A DNA stretch of 33,543 bases, taken from positions 1 to 33,543 of the forward strand of contig SVBZ01000035.1 in NCBI GenBank assembly GCA_015058575.1, written 5' to 3'. The stretch comes from Pseudoselenomonas ruminantium (GTDB lineage: Bacteria > Bacillota > Negativicutes > Selenomonadales > Selenomonadaceae). Both the position numbers and the translations under genes were made by a program. The notes beneath the pieces are model-generated. The model was not told where the DNA came from, did no database searches, and saw nothing but the letters and a program-made list of their open reading frames with translations. Below are positions 7,174 through 14,557 of this stretch, in pieces (the stretch's first letter is position 1; every line of letters starts with the position of its first letter).

Positions 7174-7712
7174 TTGAGATACCTCGCAACTTGCTGTTTG
7201 TACTTAGCTACATCGGCGCCTACGACCTTTTCGCCGACGACATTGCCGTCAGAATCCACAAAGATGGTCGTTGGTACAGCATCTTCACGTTCCAGATATT
7301 TCAATAAGTTACCGTCAGGCAGAATATTTACAAAGCTGACGTTGGCTTCGTTTAAGATCTTTACAGCTGCTGCTTTTGTTTCCTTATCGTTGGGGCCGCT
7401 GGCATCACATACAATGCCGATAATCTGTGCATCTTGCGGCATTTCTCTAGCCCATTTTCCCAGCTCGGGCATTTCTGCGATGCAAGGTGGGCAGAAGGTT
7501 CCCCAGATGTTTACGACAGTTATTTTCTTGCCTTTGAAAATATCCTGCGTAACGGGATTGCCCGCTACATCTACCGTTTGGAAGGCCGGGAACTTATTGC
7601 TGCCGGCTGCGTCCTGGGCAGGTTTGCCATTTTCAGCCGAACAGCCTGAGGCTAAAAAAATGGTTGAAAATGCTAACATCGACATCAGTAGGATTTTGAA
7701 CAGTTTGTGCAT
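7170..7712 (-). CDS. TlpA-like thioredoxin-fold lipoprotein (thiol-disulphide oxidoreductase)
   Basis: A 180-residue extracytoplasmic thiol protein. It has a lipoprotein signal peptide with lipobox LASGC (Cys24), then a thioredoxin/AhpC-TSA fold with the active site WGTFCPPC (Cys74 and Cys77) and the cis-Pro region AVPTTIFVDSDG. Proteins of this type reduce or resolve disulphides outside the cytoplasm, for example in cytochrome c maturation or peroxide defence. A strong AAAGGAGGT lies before the ATG. It leads the minus-strand operon with the CXXC protein, the 4Fe-4S membrane protein and the secreted peptide. No ccdA-type partner is nearby; the 4Fe-4S protein may take that place. Confidence 0.93.
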   Translation of the reverse strand: MHKLFKILLMSMLAFSTIFLASGCSAENGKPAQDAAGSNKFPAFQTVDVAGNPVTQDIFKGKKITVVNIWGTFCPPCIAEMPELGKWAREMPQDAQIIGIVCDASGPNDKETKAAAVKILNEANVSFVNILPDGNLLKYLEREDAVPTTIFVDSDGNVVGEKVVGADVAKYKQQVARYLK

Positions 7713-7781
7713 ACCAATACCTCCTTTTGTTTATAAAAGAACCTCTACTTATTATTATCGATAAAAAATACAGTTTCTTAA

Positions 7782-7824
7782 GAAAAAACAGGCAGCCAAC
7801 AAGCCTTGCGGTGCCGGCTGCCTG
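7782..7824 (-). terminator. Terminator of the symporter gene
   Basis: On the minus strand CAGGCAGCC (7816-7824 complement) pairs with GGCTGCCTG (7789-7797 complement), a perfect 9-bp stem, followed by TTTTTTCTT. It lies 85 bases after the symporter stop and just upstream of the tlpA operon. Confidence 0.85.
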
Positions 7825-7908
7825 CGCAGGTCGATCAGCTGTCTGTTCTTTATATCCGCCAATCGCGAAAAGTGTGTAGCAGGATATAAAAAATTTTTTG
7901 CGAATATT

Positions 7909-9219
7909 TCAAGAAAGAGAATTTGCAGGCGCTTGGTGAGCAAGCTTGCCCTTGAGGTCGTGATCGGTCATGGCGCATACGGAGGCATCCGACCAGACGT
8001 TTTCGGCGGTCTCGATCATGTCGATAATCGTGTAGATGGGCAGGATGACACCCATAAGGCCAATGGGGGCCCCAATCGAGCTCATGAGGGAAAGGGTCAA
8101 AAAGTAGCAGCCCATCGGGACGCCGGCATTGCCAACGGCAGCGAGGACGGCGATAAATACCCAGGAAATCATCGTGCCAAGCGACAGCTCGAAGCCAGCA
8201 TTCTGCATGACAAACAGCGAGGTTACGAGGATAAAGGCAGCGCAGCCATTCATATTGATGGTCGTGCAGATTGGCAGGACGAAGCGTGATACGCGCGTGT
8301 CTGCCTGGAGATTCTGCTCCGCGGAAGCCAGCGTCACGGGCAGGGTGCCGGCCGAACTCTTGGTGAACAGCGCGACGGCTACCGCCGGACTCATCTTCTT
8401 GAAGACGTCGACGGGGTTCAGGCCGCGCAGCAGCAGGAACAGCGGCAGGACAACGAAAAACTGGATGGCGTTGCCGCCGAGGACGACAGCAACGTATTTG
8501 CCGAGTGCACCGACGATGACACCTGCCTGGATTTGGGCGGCGAGCTGGCCGGAGAAGGCAAGGATGCCAACGGGCAGAGCCCAGAGAATCGCCTTGATCA
8601 GTGTGAACAGCAGTTCCTGAACGCCGTAAAGTCCTTTGATGAGGACGGCGCGGTTTTCGGTCTGGGGCATAAAGGCCAGTGCCAGGCCGACCGAAGCGGC
8701 GATGATCATGACGGAGAGAACATTACCAGCCAGGAATGGCTGCAGGATGTTATTCGGGATAACGGAGAGGATATGGTCATAATAAGAAAGCGAACCGACC
8801 TTGTCGAGTGGTACCGAGGCGGCACCAGCACCGACGACATCTGCGGGAAGATTCCCCGGCGCAATCCAGAGATAAAGGAGAAGCCCGACCGTAGCGGCTG
8901 CTAAGGTTGTGAGGATGGTATAGGTTACGGCGTGTGTGAAAATGGTCTTGGTCTCTTTCTTGCCGCCAAGCGCAGAAAGCGTTGTGATGACGGCTAGTGC
9001 GATGGTAGGCACGGCGATGAATTGGAAGAGACGGGTAAAAACCGTCGCGATGAAGTCAAACAGTTCATTTAGCGCAGCGACGCCTAACGAACCGAGAAAA
9101 CCGCCGAGAATGAGCGCGCCAAACCAGAGAATGAGCTGCTTGCGGCTGGCACCGGGATTGTGTTGGCGCAGGGCGTCTTCACGAGCGGCCTGGACGCTGT
9201 CTTTGGGGGATTTTGCCAT
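7909..9219 (-). CDS. Dicarboxylate/amino acid:cation symporter (DAACS)
   Basis: A 436-residue inner-membrane secondary transporter of the GltP/SstT/DctA family, importing dicarboxylates or small amino acids with Na+ or H+. The hairpin-1 serine motif appears as KSSAGTLPVT, the TM7 motif as INMNGCA (normally NMDG), and hairpin 2 as GNAGVPMGCYF. The ATG at 9219 is preceded by AGAAAGAAGG; the upstream open frame to 9372 runs through the promoter and is not translated. The N-variant NMNG and the single SSAG serine pair make the substrate uncertain; Ser/Thr (SstT-like) or other amino acids are possible. A consensus promoter and its own terminator make it monocistronic. Confidence 0.93.
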   Translation of the reverse strand: MAKSPKDSVQAAREDALRQHNPGASRKQLILWFGALILGGFLGSLGVAALNELFDFIATVFTRLFQFIAVPTIALAVITTLSALGGKKETKTIFTHAVTYTILTTLAAATVGLLLYLWIAPGNLPADVVGAGAASVPLDKVGSLSYYDHILSVIPNNILQPFLAGNVLSVMIIAASVGLALAFMPQTENRAVLIKGLYGVQELLFTLIKAILWALPVGILAFSGQLAAQIQAGVIVGALGKYVAVVLGGNAIQFFVVLPLFLLLRGLNPVDVFKKMSPAVAVALFTKSSAGTLPVTLASAEQNLQADTRVSRFVLPICTTINMNGCAAFILVTSLFVMQNAGFELSLGTMISWVFIAVLAAVGNAGVPMGCYFLTLSLMSSIGAPIGLMGVILPIYTIIDMIETAENVWSDASVCAMTDHDLKGKLAHQAPANSLS

Positions 9220-9297
9220 AGGAATGCCTTCTTTCTTTACGGAATTGAGAATGATGTAAATGGAAACCACTAAGTCATACATGTTTAATATGTTTAC

Positions 9298-9326
9298 ATT
9301 ATAATCGTGATGATGCGGTGTGTCAA
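9298..9326 (-). promoter_or_regulatory. Consensus sigma-70 promoter of the symporter gene
   Basis: On the minus strand: TTGACA (9321-9326), a 17-bp spacer, TATAAT (9298-9303), all exact consensus. The ~80-base leader contains two ATGTTTA-type direct repeats just after the -10, which may be an operator. Confidence 0.93.
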
Positions 9327-9495
9327 TAGGTAAGTGTAAAAATATAAAGCCGTAGTGGAAAAGAAAGGGCAATGTGCTATAAGAAAAACTTATAGATGCT
9401 ATAGGTAATAATTAATAGTATACATTGATCTAGGATGATAAAATTGAAACGTTATTCAATGTGATGTTAAGGATGTAAAAGAGGAGGAAGCTACT

Positions 9496-11208
9496 ATGGG
9501 TTTCGATAATATCAAGGTAACTTATAAACTGCTATTGATTGTAGCTGTAGCAGCCATTGCGATGATTGGCATAAGCGTCACTGGCTACCGGTCACTCAGC
9601 AATGCTGATGATGCGATGAACAGTATGTATACGCATGAGATGCAGGGCGTGCAGAAGCTGGGGACAGCAGTGGAGAACAGCCGTATTATGATGGTGAAAA
9701 CGCTGCAGATCGTAACGCTGCAGGATAATCCGGAGCGCCTGAAAAAGGTAACCGGACAGCAGAAAGATGCACAGGATAATGTAGAAAAGGCTGTGGCAGA
9801 ATATAAAGATGCGGTCAAAGGAATGCCGATTGAGGATACGGCGGATATCGATTCACAGTGGGCGAATTATAAAAAAGTCATGGCGCATGTCATCGAGCTG
9901 GCCAACCAAGGGAAAAATGAAGAAGCACTGGCTTATTATGAGAAGGATGGATCGCCAGCAACGCGCGGGCTCCGGGATGCCTTCCATAATCAGCAGCAGA
10001 AAGTCAATGAACATGCCGAGGCGAGAGAGCAGGCAAGCCGCGATGCGAATAGTGCCGCAGCTGTAATGATCATGGTGGTCACGCTGGTTGCCCTGTTCGT
10101 ACAGGCTGGTGCCAGCATCATGACAGCTCGTAACATTACCGATGCGCTCACTGCGATGCGTGCCGTTTGTGAGAAACTGCGCGATGGTGATTTCCGGGGC
10201 ACGGCACTATCGCTCAATCGTGGCGATGAATTCGGTCATTTGTCGCGGGTGCTGGCGGATATGCAACAGAAACTGGGTGCCTATATGAAGGGCATAAGCA
10301 GTGCCATCAAGGATATAAGCACATCTTCGGGCAGCTTGAAAGAGGCTTCGCTCCAGTCGGCGCAAGCATCGGTACAGTCCGCTGAGTCCGTTGGCGAGGC
10401 GGCGCATCGGGTAATCGAGCAGGAAGCTAAGATCAGGGAAAGCCAGGAGCTTCTGCAGAAGGTAAATGATTCCATTCAGATCATGCGGGCGCATGCCAAT
10501 GCAGTAACCACGAACTCCATCACAGCGGCAGATGAGGCCAAGCAGGGCAACCAAGCGCTGGCAACTTCGGTAGGGGAAATCCGTGATGTTGAGGCTACGG
10601 TCAGCAGTACCGCTGAGATGGTAGGCCGTCTGGGCAACCGTTCAGAGGAGATCGGCGCGATTGTCGATACGATTTCGGAGATTGCCAGCCAGACAAATCT
10701 CTTGGCACTCAATGCGGCTATCGAGGCTGCGCGTGCTGGCGAGCAGGGGCGCGGGTTCTCTGTCGTCGCGGAAGAAGTGCGCAAACTGGCCGAGCAGTCT
10801 GAGGAGGCAGCGCAGAAAATCGCTGGCCTTATCAACGCCATGCAACAGGATACGTCAGAGGCAGTAGCATCGATGAAGCAAGGCTGTGATGCTGTGGTAA
10901 GCGGTGCCAAGTCGGTAGAGGAACTGCAGGCGGTATTTAACCGCATTCATGCGTTGGTGCAGGACGGTGCGGAAAAGACCAAGGAAATGGATGGTGCGAT
11001 TCGCATTGTCGATGAGAATGCGAAAAACATTTCCGATTCGGTCGCTGAGATCAGCCGCAAAGGACAGGAAGTGTCTGAGAACATGGAATCTGTATCGGCA
11101 GCAACCGAAGAACAGTCGGCCTCTTCGGAGGAAATCGCTTCTGCCAGCGATACGCTTTCCCATATGGCAGCAGAGCAGGAGCAGGCATTGCGTCAGTTCA
11201 AGTTCTAA
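9496..11208 (+). CDS. Methyl-accepting chemotaxis protein
   Basis: A 570-residue membrane chemoreceptor. TM1 lies at about 11-30, a four-helix-bundle extracytoplasmic sensor of ~150 residues at 35-185, and TM2 near 187-207, followed by HAMP ([20 protein letters not shown]) and the signalling domain. The hairpin tip is highly conserved, with [20 protein letters not shown] followed by [20 protein letters not shown]. It controls CheA through CheW; methylation-type Glu/Gln pairs flank the tip. No C-terminal CheR-binding pentapeptide is seen. The ATG follows GAGGAGGAAG. It is a solitary receptor with no che genes nearby, so it works with a chemotaxis system encoded elsewhere. Ligand unknown. Confidence 0.96.
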   Translation: MGFDNIKVTYKLLLIVAVAAIAMIGISVTGYRSLSNADDAMNSMYTHEMQGVQKLGTAVENSRIMMVKTLQIVTLQDNPERLKKVTGQQKDAQDNVEKAVAEYKDAVKGMPIEDTADIDSQWANYKKVMAHVIELANQGKNEEALAYYEKDGSPATRGLRDAFHNQQQKVNEHAEAREQASRDANSAAAVMIMVVTLVALFVQAGASIMTARNITDALTAMRAVCEKLRDGDFRGTALSLNRGDEFGHLSRVLADMQQKLGAYMKGISSAIKDISTSSGSLKEASLQSAQASVQSAESVGEAAHRVIEQEAKIRESQELLQKVNDSIQIMRAHANAVTTNSITAADEAKQGNQALATSVGEIRDVEATVSSTAEMVGRLGNRSEEIGAIVDTISEIASQTNLLALNAAIEAARAGEQGRGFSVVAEEVRKLAEQSEEAAQKIAGLINAMQQDTSEAVASMKQGCDAVVSGAKSVEELQAVFNRIHALVQDGAEKTKEMDGAIRIVDENAKNISDSVAEISRKGQEVSENMESVSAATEEQSASSEEIASASDTLSHMAAEQEQALRQFKF

Positions 11209-11223
11209 ATATATGTGATATAG

Positions 11224-11257
11224 CAAAAGGGGGTGTGAAAGGACACATCCCCTTTTG
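11224..11257 (+). terminator. Terminator of the chemoreceptor gene
   Basis: CAAAAGGGGGTGTG and CACATCCCCTTTTG pair over 14 bp (one G-U) around a 6-base loop. The T-run is within the descending arm. Confidence 0.85.
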
Positions 11258-11433
11258 TCATGGTTTGCTTTGCCTGACGTAGTGTTAATAGGATTATAGG
11301 CCTATTGAAGATTTCTTTACATATTGTCCCGCCGCTATGCGTTTGATGCTGAATTCTGTAAGCTGCCAATGGGCGGCCAGGTTCAAACAAAAATGTATTT
11401 TGTATATTTGACGTTCAAAACTGCATTTAAGGC

Positions 11434-11496
11434 TTGTAGTGGAGAGGATATCAATGGTATAATTCTCCATGGATGGCCCTGTTATGGGCCTTTTTT
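11434..11496 (+). promoter_or_regulatory. Promoter and hairpin leader of the C-type-lectin-like gene
   Basis: TTGTAG (11434-11439), an 18-bp spacer and TATAAT (11458-11463) form a good promoter. A terminator-like hairpin lies right at the expected 5' end of the RNA: GGCCC (11475-11479), GGGCC (11486-11490) and TTTTTT (11491-11496). It may shield the 5' end, attenuate, or block read-through. The rest of the 11258-11433 gap is AT-rich with no gene that I can support. Confidence 0.6.
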
Positions 11497-11521
11497 ACTA
11501 TCAAGGAGGAAAGATGATTTT

Positions 11522-12397
11522 ATGGTAAGGAATCTAAAACAAATCATTCTGCTGTGTATGTTGGTAGTTATCACAGCAGCAGACAATGCTTCAGCATCGC
11601 CTTACAGGCTGTTCAGCAGCACTGACAACACACTTTGGCCAGGCATGTTGACTTCTGTTTATGGCGAAACGAGCTCTATCCATTGGCAGGATGATTACCA
11701 GTCGGAGCATAACGGAACCGTCAAGGCTATTGCTTTTACCGGCAATGTTACCGTCACCCATAATGCGGGATTTGGCATGACGGAATACCCTGCAACTTCT
11801 GACACAATATATGTGTATTCTGTGGACGGCTCACTTTATGCGGAATGTCCATGCATTCCCGATTTGCAGGCGATGTTGAATACCAGTGAATTTCGTAGTA
11901 ATTTGCAAAAAATGTTGCAGGGATATGTCCCCAAAGCCTATAATGTGCTGCTCGGCAAAGGCAGAGTCAGATTAAGCCGCGAAAAAGTTGCCGCAGTAGA
12001 ACCGGCAGGACCGCAAGGTCATTTTGGCAATAGCAGGTATGCTATTTATTATACTGGAGGAAAACTCACTTGGTGGGAAGCAGAAAGCTACTGTGAACGC
12101 TTAGGAGGACATTTGGCCACAATCACGTCCCAGGCGGAGCAGGATTTCATTGATCAGCTGAACACGGAAGGATATCGTCTTTGGATTGGCGGCTATCGTC
12201 CCGAGGGGCTGGCCTTTGCCTGGATAACCAACGAGCCATGGAACTATACCAACTGGGACGACGGAGAACCCAATAATAGTTCCAATGTAGTGGCTAAGGA
12301 AGATTCTGTATGCTTATGGAATTATGGCAGATGGAACGACTTGTCTTATCGTAATCATAGCGAACAGAGTGGTTTTGTTTGTGAATGGGATAATTGA
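11522..12397 (+). CDS. Secreted C-type-lectin-like domain protein
   Basis: A 291-residue exported protein. The signal peptide (MVRNLKQIILLCMLVVITAA) ends near ASA|SP. Residues 28-165 are unrecognised, with CPC at 109-111. Residues 171-290 form a C-type-lectin-like fold: TWWEAESYCERLGGHLATI with C191, WIGG 221-224, the EPN sugar/calcium motif at 249-251, WND 271-273, and GFVCEWD with C287. C264 lacks its usual partner (Tyr at 276). The ATG at 11522 lies 11 bases after AAGGAGGA; a nearer ATG (11514) opens a four-codon frame, MILW, that overlaps this start. A second domain continues in the same frame after the TGA. Probably carbohydrate or protein binding at the surface; ligand unknown. Confidence 0.85.
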   Translation: MVRNLKQIILLCMLVVITAADNASASPYRLFSSTDNTLWPGMLTSVYGETSSIHWQDDYQSEHNGTVKAIAFTGNVTVTHNAGFGMTEYPATSDTIYVYSVDGSLYAECPCIPDLQAMLNTSEFRSNLQKMLQGYVPKAYNVLLGKGRVRLSREKVAAVEPAGPQGHFGNSRYAIYYTGGKLTWWEAESYCERLGGHLATITSQAEQDFIDQLNTEGYRLWIGGYRPEGLAFAWITNEPWNYTNWDDGEPNNSSNVVAKEDSVCLWNYGRWNDLSYRNHSEQSGFVCEWDN

Positions 12398-12610
12398 GCG
12401 AATCACACCGGCTATACTATTCATAAGATATTTGTCAGCCCGGCCAAAACGAATAACTGGGGAGAGAATCTCCTCGGTTCTGATACGCTTGAAAATCGTG
12501 CGATTGTTGGCCTGAATCTGGATAATATCGATGCGGGGACTTATGATTTGAAGATAAGTTTTGTTGATGAATCTGCCATCGAATGGCGTGATATCAATGA
12601 CACACAAAAA
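12398..12610 (+). pseudogene. In-frame C-terminal domain remnant after the lectin gene's TGA
   Basis: Directly after the TGA at 12395-12397, and in the same frame, about 70 codons read as protein: NHTGYTIHKIFVSP, then NNWGENLLGSDTLENRA, then DAGTYDLKISFVDE and IEWRDIND. From memory this fits a small beta-rich domain that recurs in secreted bacterial proteins (an N.TGYTI..LYVSP...DWGE.LLG...L pattern ending in GTYDL). There is no ATG or ribosome-binding site for it. The frame runs on into the terminator hairpin without a stop. The simplest reading is a two-domain protein split by a nonsense mutation and now decaying; stop-codon read-through is the alternative. Confidence 0.65.
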
Positions 12611-12640
12611 GGCGGCTGTAAGCCGCCTTTTTGTGTGTCA
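12598..12640. terminator. Perfect 19-bp bidirectional terminator
   Basis: TGACACACAAAAAGGCGGC (12598-12616) and its exact complement (12622-12640) enclose the loop TGTAA. Both arms carry A5/T5 tracts. The right end contains the cobT stop codon (12638-12640), so cobT translation ends inside the hairpin. Confidence 0.93.
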
Positions 12641-14557
12641 TTGTTGCTGCCGGCCGGCACCGGGGCCGTCGCTGGCGACGGCTACTTTTGTTTCCGCGAA
12701 GGTGCGCATGATGTTCAGCATATGCATGGCTGCTTCGGTGATGCCAAGGCCGAGGCTGGCGATGATGCCGCCGGGCAATGTGATATCTGTCAAAAGCATT
12801 GCCGGCTGGACATGCAGGATATAGGGGCGAACATCCGGGCATAAGAGCTCGGTGTAACGCGCGATGATTTCCGTGGCTTCGTCGCCTAGCAGGATGAAGC
12901 TGCTGTTGTGGGCTGCGGCGATGATGGCACCGATGAGAGCGCCAGCTGCGGGCCGATAGGCTTCCGGCGTTTGCTGCAGGAATTCATCAGCGGCATAGCG
13001 CAGGCTGCCGTCTTCGTTTAGCAGTGCGGTGCGCAGTTCGCTGGCGGCCGTGCCGAATGGCGCATCTTCGTCGATTTCCGTCAGCGAAAGGCCGAGCAGC
13101 GGATAGGACAGCGACAGGAGCTCGGCATGCTCACGGCCAAAGTCAAAGGCAGCGGTAGGCGGCAGTTCGTCGCGCAGGTGGGCCAGTGTGACTTCGGCAC
13201 CAGCCTGGGTAGCAAAGGCGGCGGTAAGCTGCGATTGCAGGAAGCTCGTATGACGGCCGGTGAAGACCAGCAGGGCTCTGTCCATGCCGCACGCAGGCAG
13301 TTCGTCGCCGATGATGCCCGCAAGCTCGGCGGCAATCTGCTCAAGACAGCCGAGACTGTAGATGGGCTTGGCGAGGTTGTCGATACGCTGCTGGCAAAGC
13401 TCCATCGCTTGGTGGTCGAGATCCTGCATCGTGCGCAGGTAGAAGTCGAAGGTCTTATCCGTAATCTTCGGGACCGTATGACGCATGTATTCGTGATGGA
13501 ATGGCGTCTCGATCGGGTCATGGGGCAGCTTGTCGAGGACATCCCAGGCCGCGAGCACGGCGTCGAGCATGGCGGCCGCAAGGCTTGAGCCGCAGGCTTC
13601 GCCGAGTTTGAGGTCAAGGTCCATGAGCGGTTCGAGTCCGAGCTTTTTGAGGCTGTGGACATGGGATTTTTCTGCGCCCAGATGGGAAGCAAGTAGATAG
13701 TCTGTGCAGTCGGGCGCAAGTGTCTGGGCAATGAGAGCGGCGGCTGCGGTGTTGGCGCCGTCGAGGATGACGGCGCATTGGCGGGCGGCTGCGCCGAGAA
13801 TCAGTCCTGCAATAGCGCCCAGTTCAAAGCCGCCGACTTTGGCAAGGATATCGAGACCGTCATGCGGCCTTGGCTGGTTGATGGACAGTGCCTGCTCGAT
13901 GACGCTTGTCTTCTTTTGCAGGCGTTCGTCGGAGATATTCGTGCCGCGGCCAGTGACATCGGCGGCACAAAGGCCGCAGCAGACAGCTGTGATGGCTGCA
14001 CTGGCTGTGGTATTGGCGATGCCCATCTCGCCGGGCAGCAGGCAGTCGAAGCCTTCGTCAATGACTTGGTTGGCAATGCTGATGCCTGCCTCGATGGACT
14101 GCCTGGCCTGCTCGCGTGTCATTGCGGGGCCTTGGGCCATATTGGCGGTGCCACTGGCAATGCGGGCATCGATGAGGTCGGGAATGTCACTGGTGTCAGC
14201 GGCTATGCCCATATCGACGATGAGCAGTTCGGAACCGCAATAATCAGAAAAAGCGTTGGCAGCACCGCCGCGGCTGATGAGATAGTTGCGGGTCATCTGC
14301 ACAGTCGTTTCGGCTGGATAGGCACTGACTCCTTCGGCAGCAACGCCATGGTCGGCGCAGGCGATGATCGTGCACTTTTCTGGCGGCTGGGGATGGCGCT
14401 TTCCGGTTATGGACAGATAGCGCAGCAGCAAATCGCGCAGGCGGCCAAGGGCGGCAGCATCGCCTTCGAGTACCTGCTGAAGGCGGGCGGCTGCGTCAGT
14501 GGCCGTCTCCTGGCTGGCCGGCTGGATGACGGCAATGGTTTGTTCAAGCAGGCTCAT
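12638..14557 (-). CDS. cobT: CobT phosphoribosyltransferase fused to a second, degenerate CobT-like domain
   Basis: CobT transfers phosphoribose from nicotinate mononucleotide to dimethylbenzimidazole or a similar base, making the lower ligand of cobamides. Typical CobT has ~350 residues; this has 639. Residues 1-346 are a complete enzyme: ADHGVAAEGVSAYP at 68-81, PGEMGIANTTASAA at 175-188, TGRGTNI at 202-208, SHLGAEKSH at 291-299, and catalytic Glu320 in LKLGEACG. Residues ~376-620 repeat the fold: DHQAMELCQQRIDNLAKPIY followed by SLGCLEQIAAELAGI resembles the usual CobT N-terminus, and ITEAAMHM keeps a Glu at 608. The ADHG motif is replaced by TGRH and the phosphate loops are lost. The start overlaps the tex stop (ATGA). 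No other cobalamin genes lie nearby. Confidence 0.93.
   Translation of the reverse strand: MSLLEQTIAVIQPASQETATDAAARLQQVLEGDAAALGRLRDLLLRYLSITGKRHPQPPEKCTIIACADHGVAAEGVSAYPAETTVQMTRNYLISRGGAANAFSDYCGSELLIVDMGIAADTSDIPDLIDARIASGTANMAQGPAMTREQARQSIEAGISIANQVIDEGFDCLLPGEMGIANTTASAAITAVCCGLCAADVTGRGTNISDERLQKKTSVIEQALSINQPRPHDGLDILAKVGGFELGAIAGLILGAAARQCAVILDGANTAAAALIAQTLAPDCTDYLLASHLGAEKSHVHSLKKLGLEPLMDLDLKLGEACGSSLAAAMLDAVLAAWDVLDKLPHDPIETPFHHEYMRHTVPKITDKTFDFYLRTMQDLDHQAMELCQQRIDNLAKPIYSLGCLEQIAAELAGIIGDELPACGMDRALLVFTGRHTSFLQSQLTAAFATQAGAEVTLAHLRDELPPTAAFDFGREHAELLSLSYPLLGLSLTEIDEDAPFGTAASELRTALLNEDGSLRYAADEFLQQTPEAYRPAAGALIGAIIAAAHNSSFILLGDEATEIIARYTELLCPDVRPYILHVQPAMLLTDITLPGGIIASLGLGITEAAMHMLNIMRTFAETKVAVASDGPGAGRQQQ

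Noticed and set aside
12395..12397. TGA as a selenocysteine codon in the lectin gene
   Set aside because: No stem-loop of SECIS type is visible just downstream, and the TGA lies exactly at the usual C-terminus of the lectin domain.
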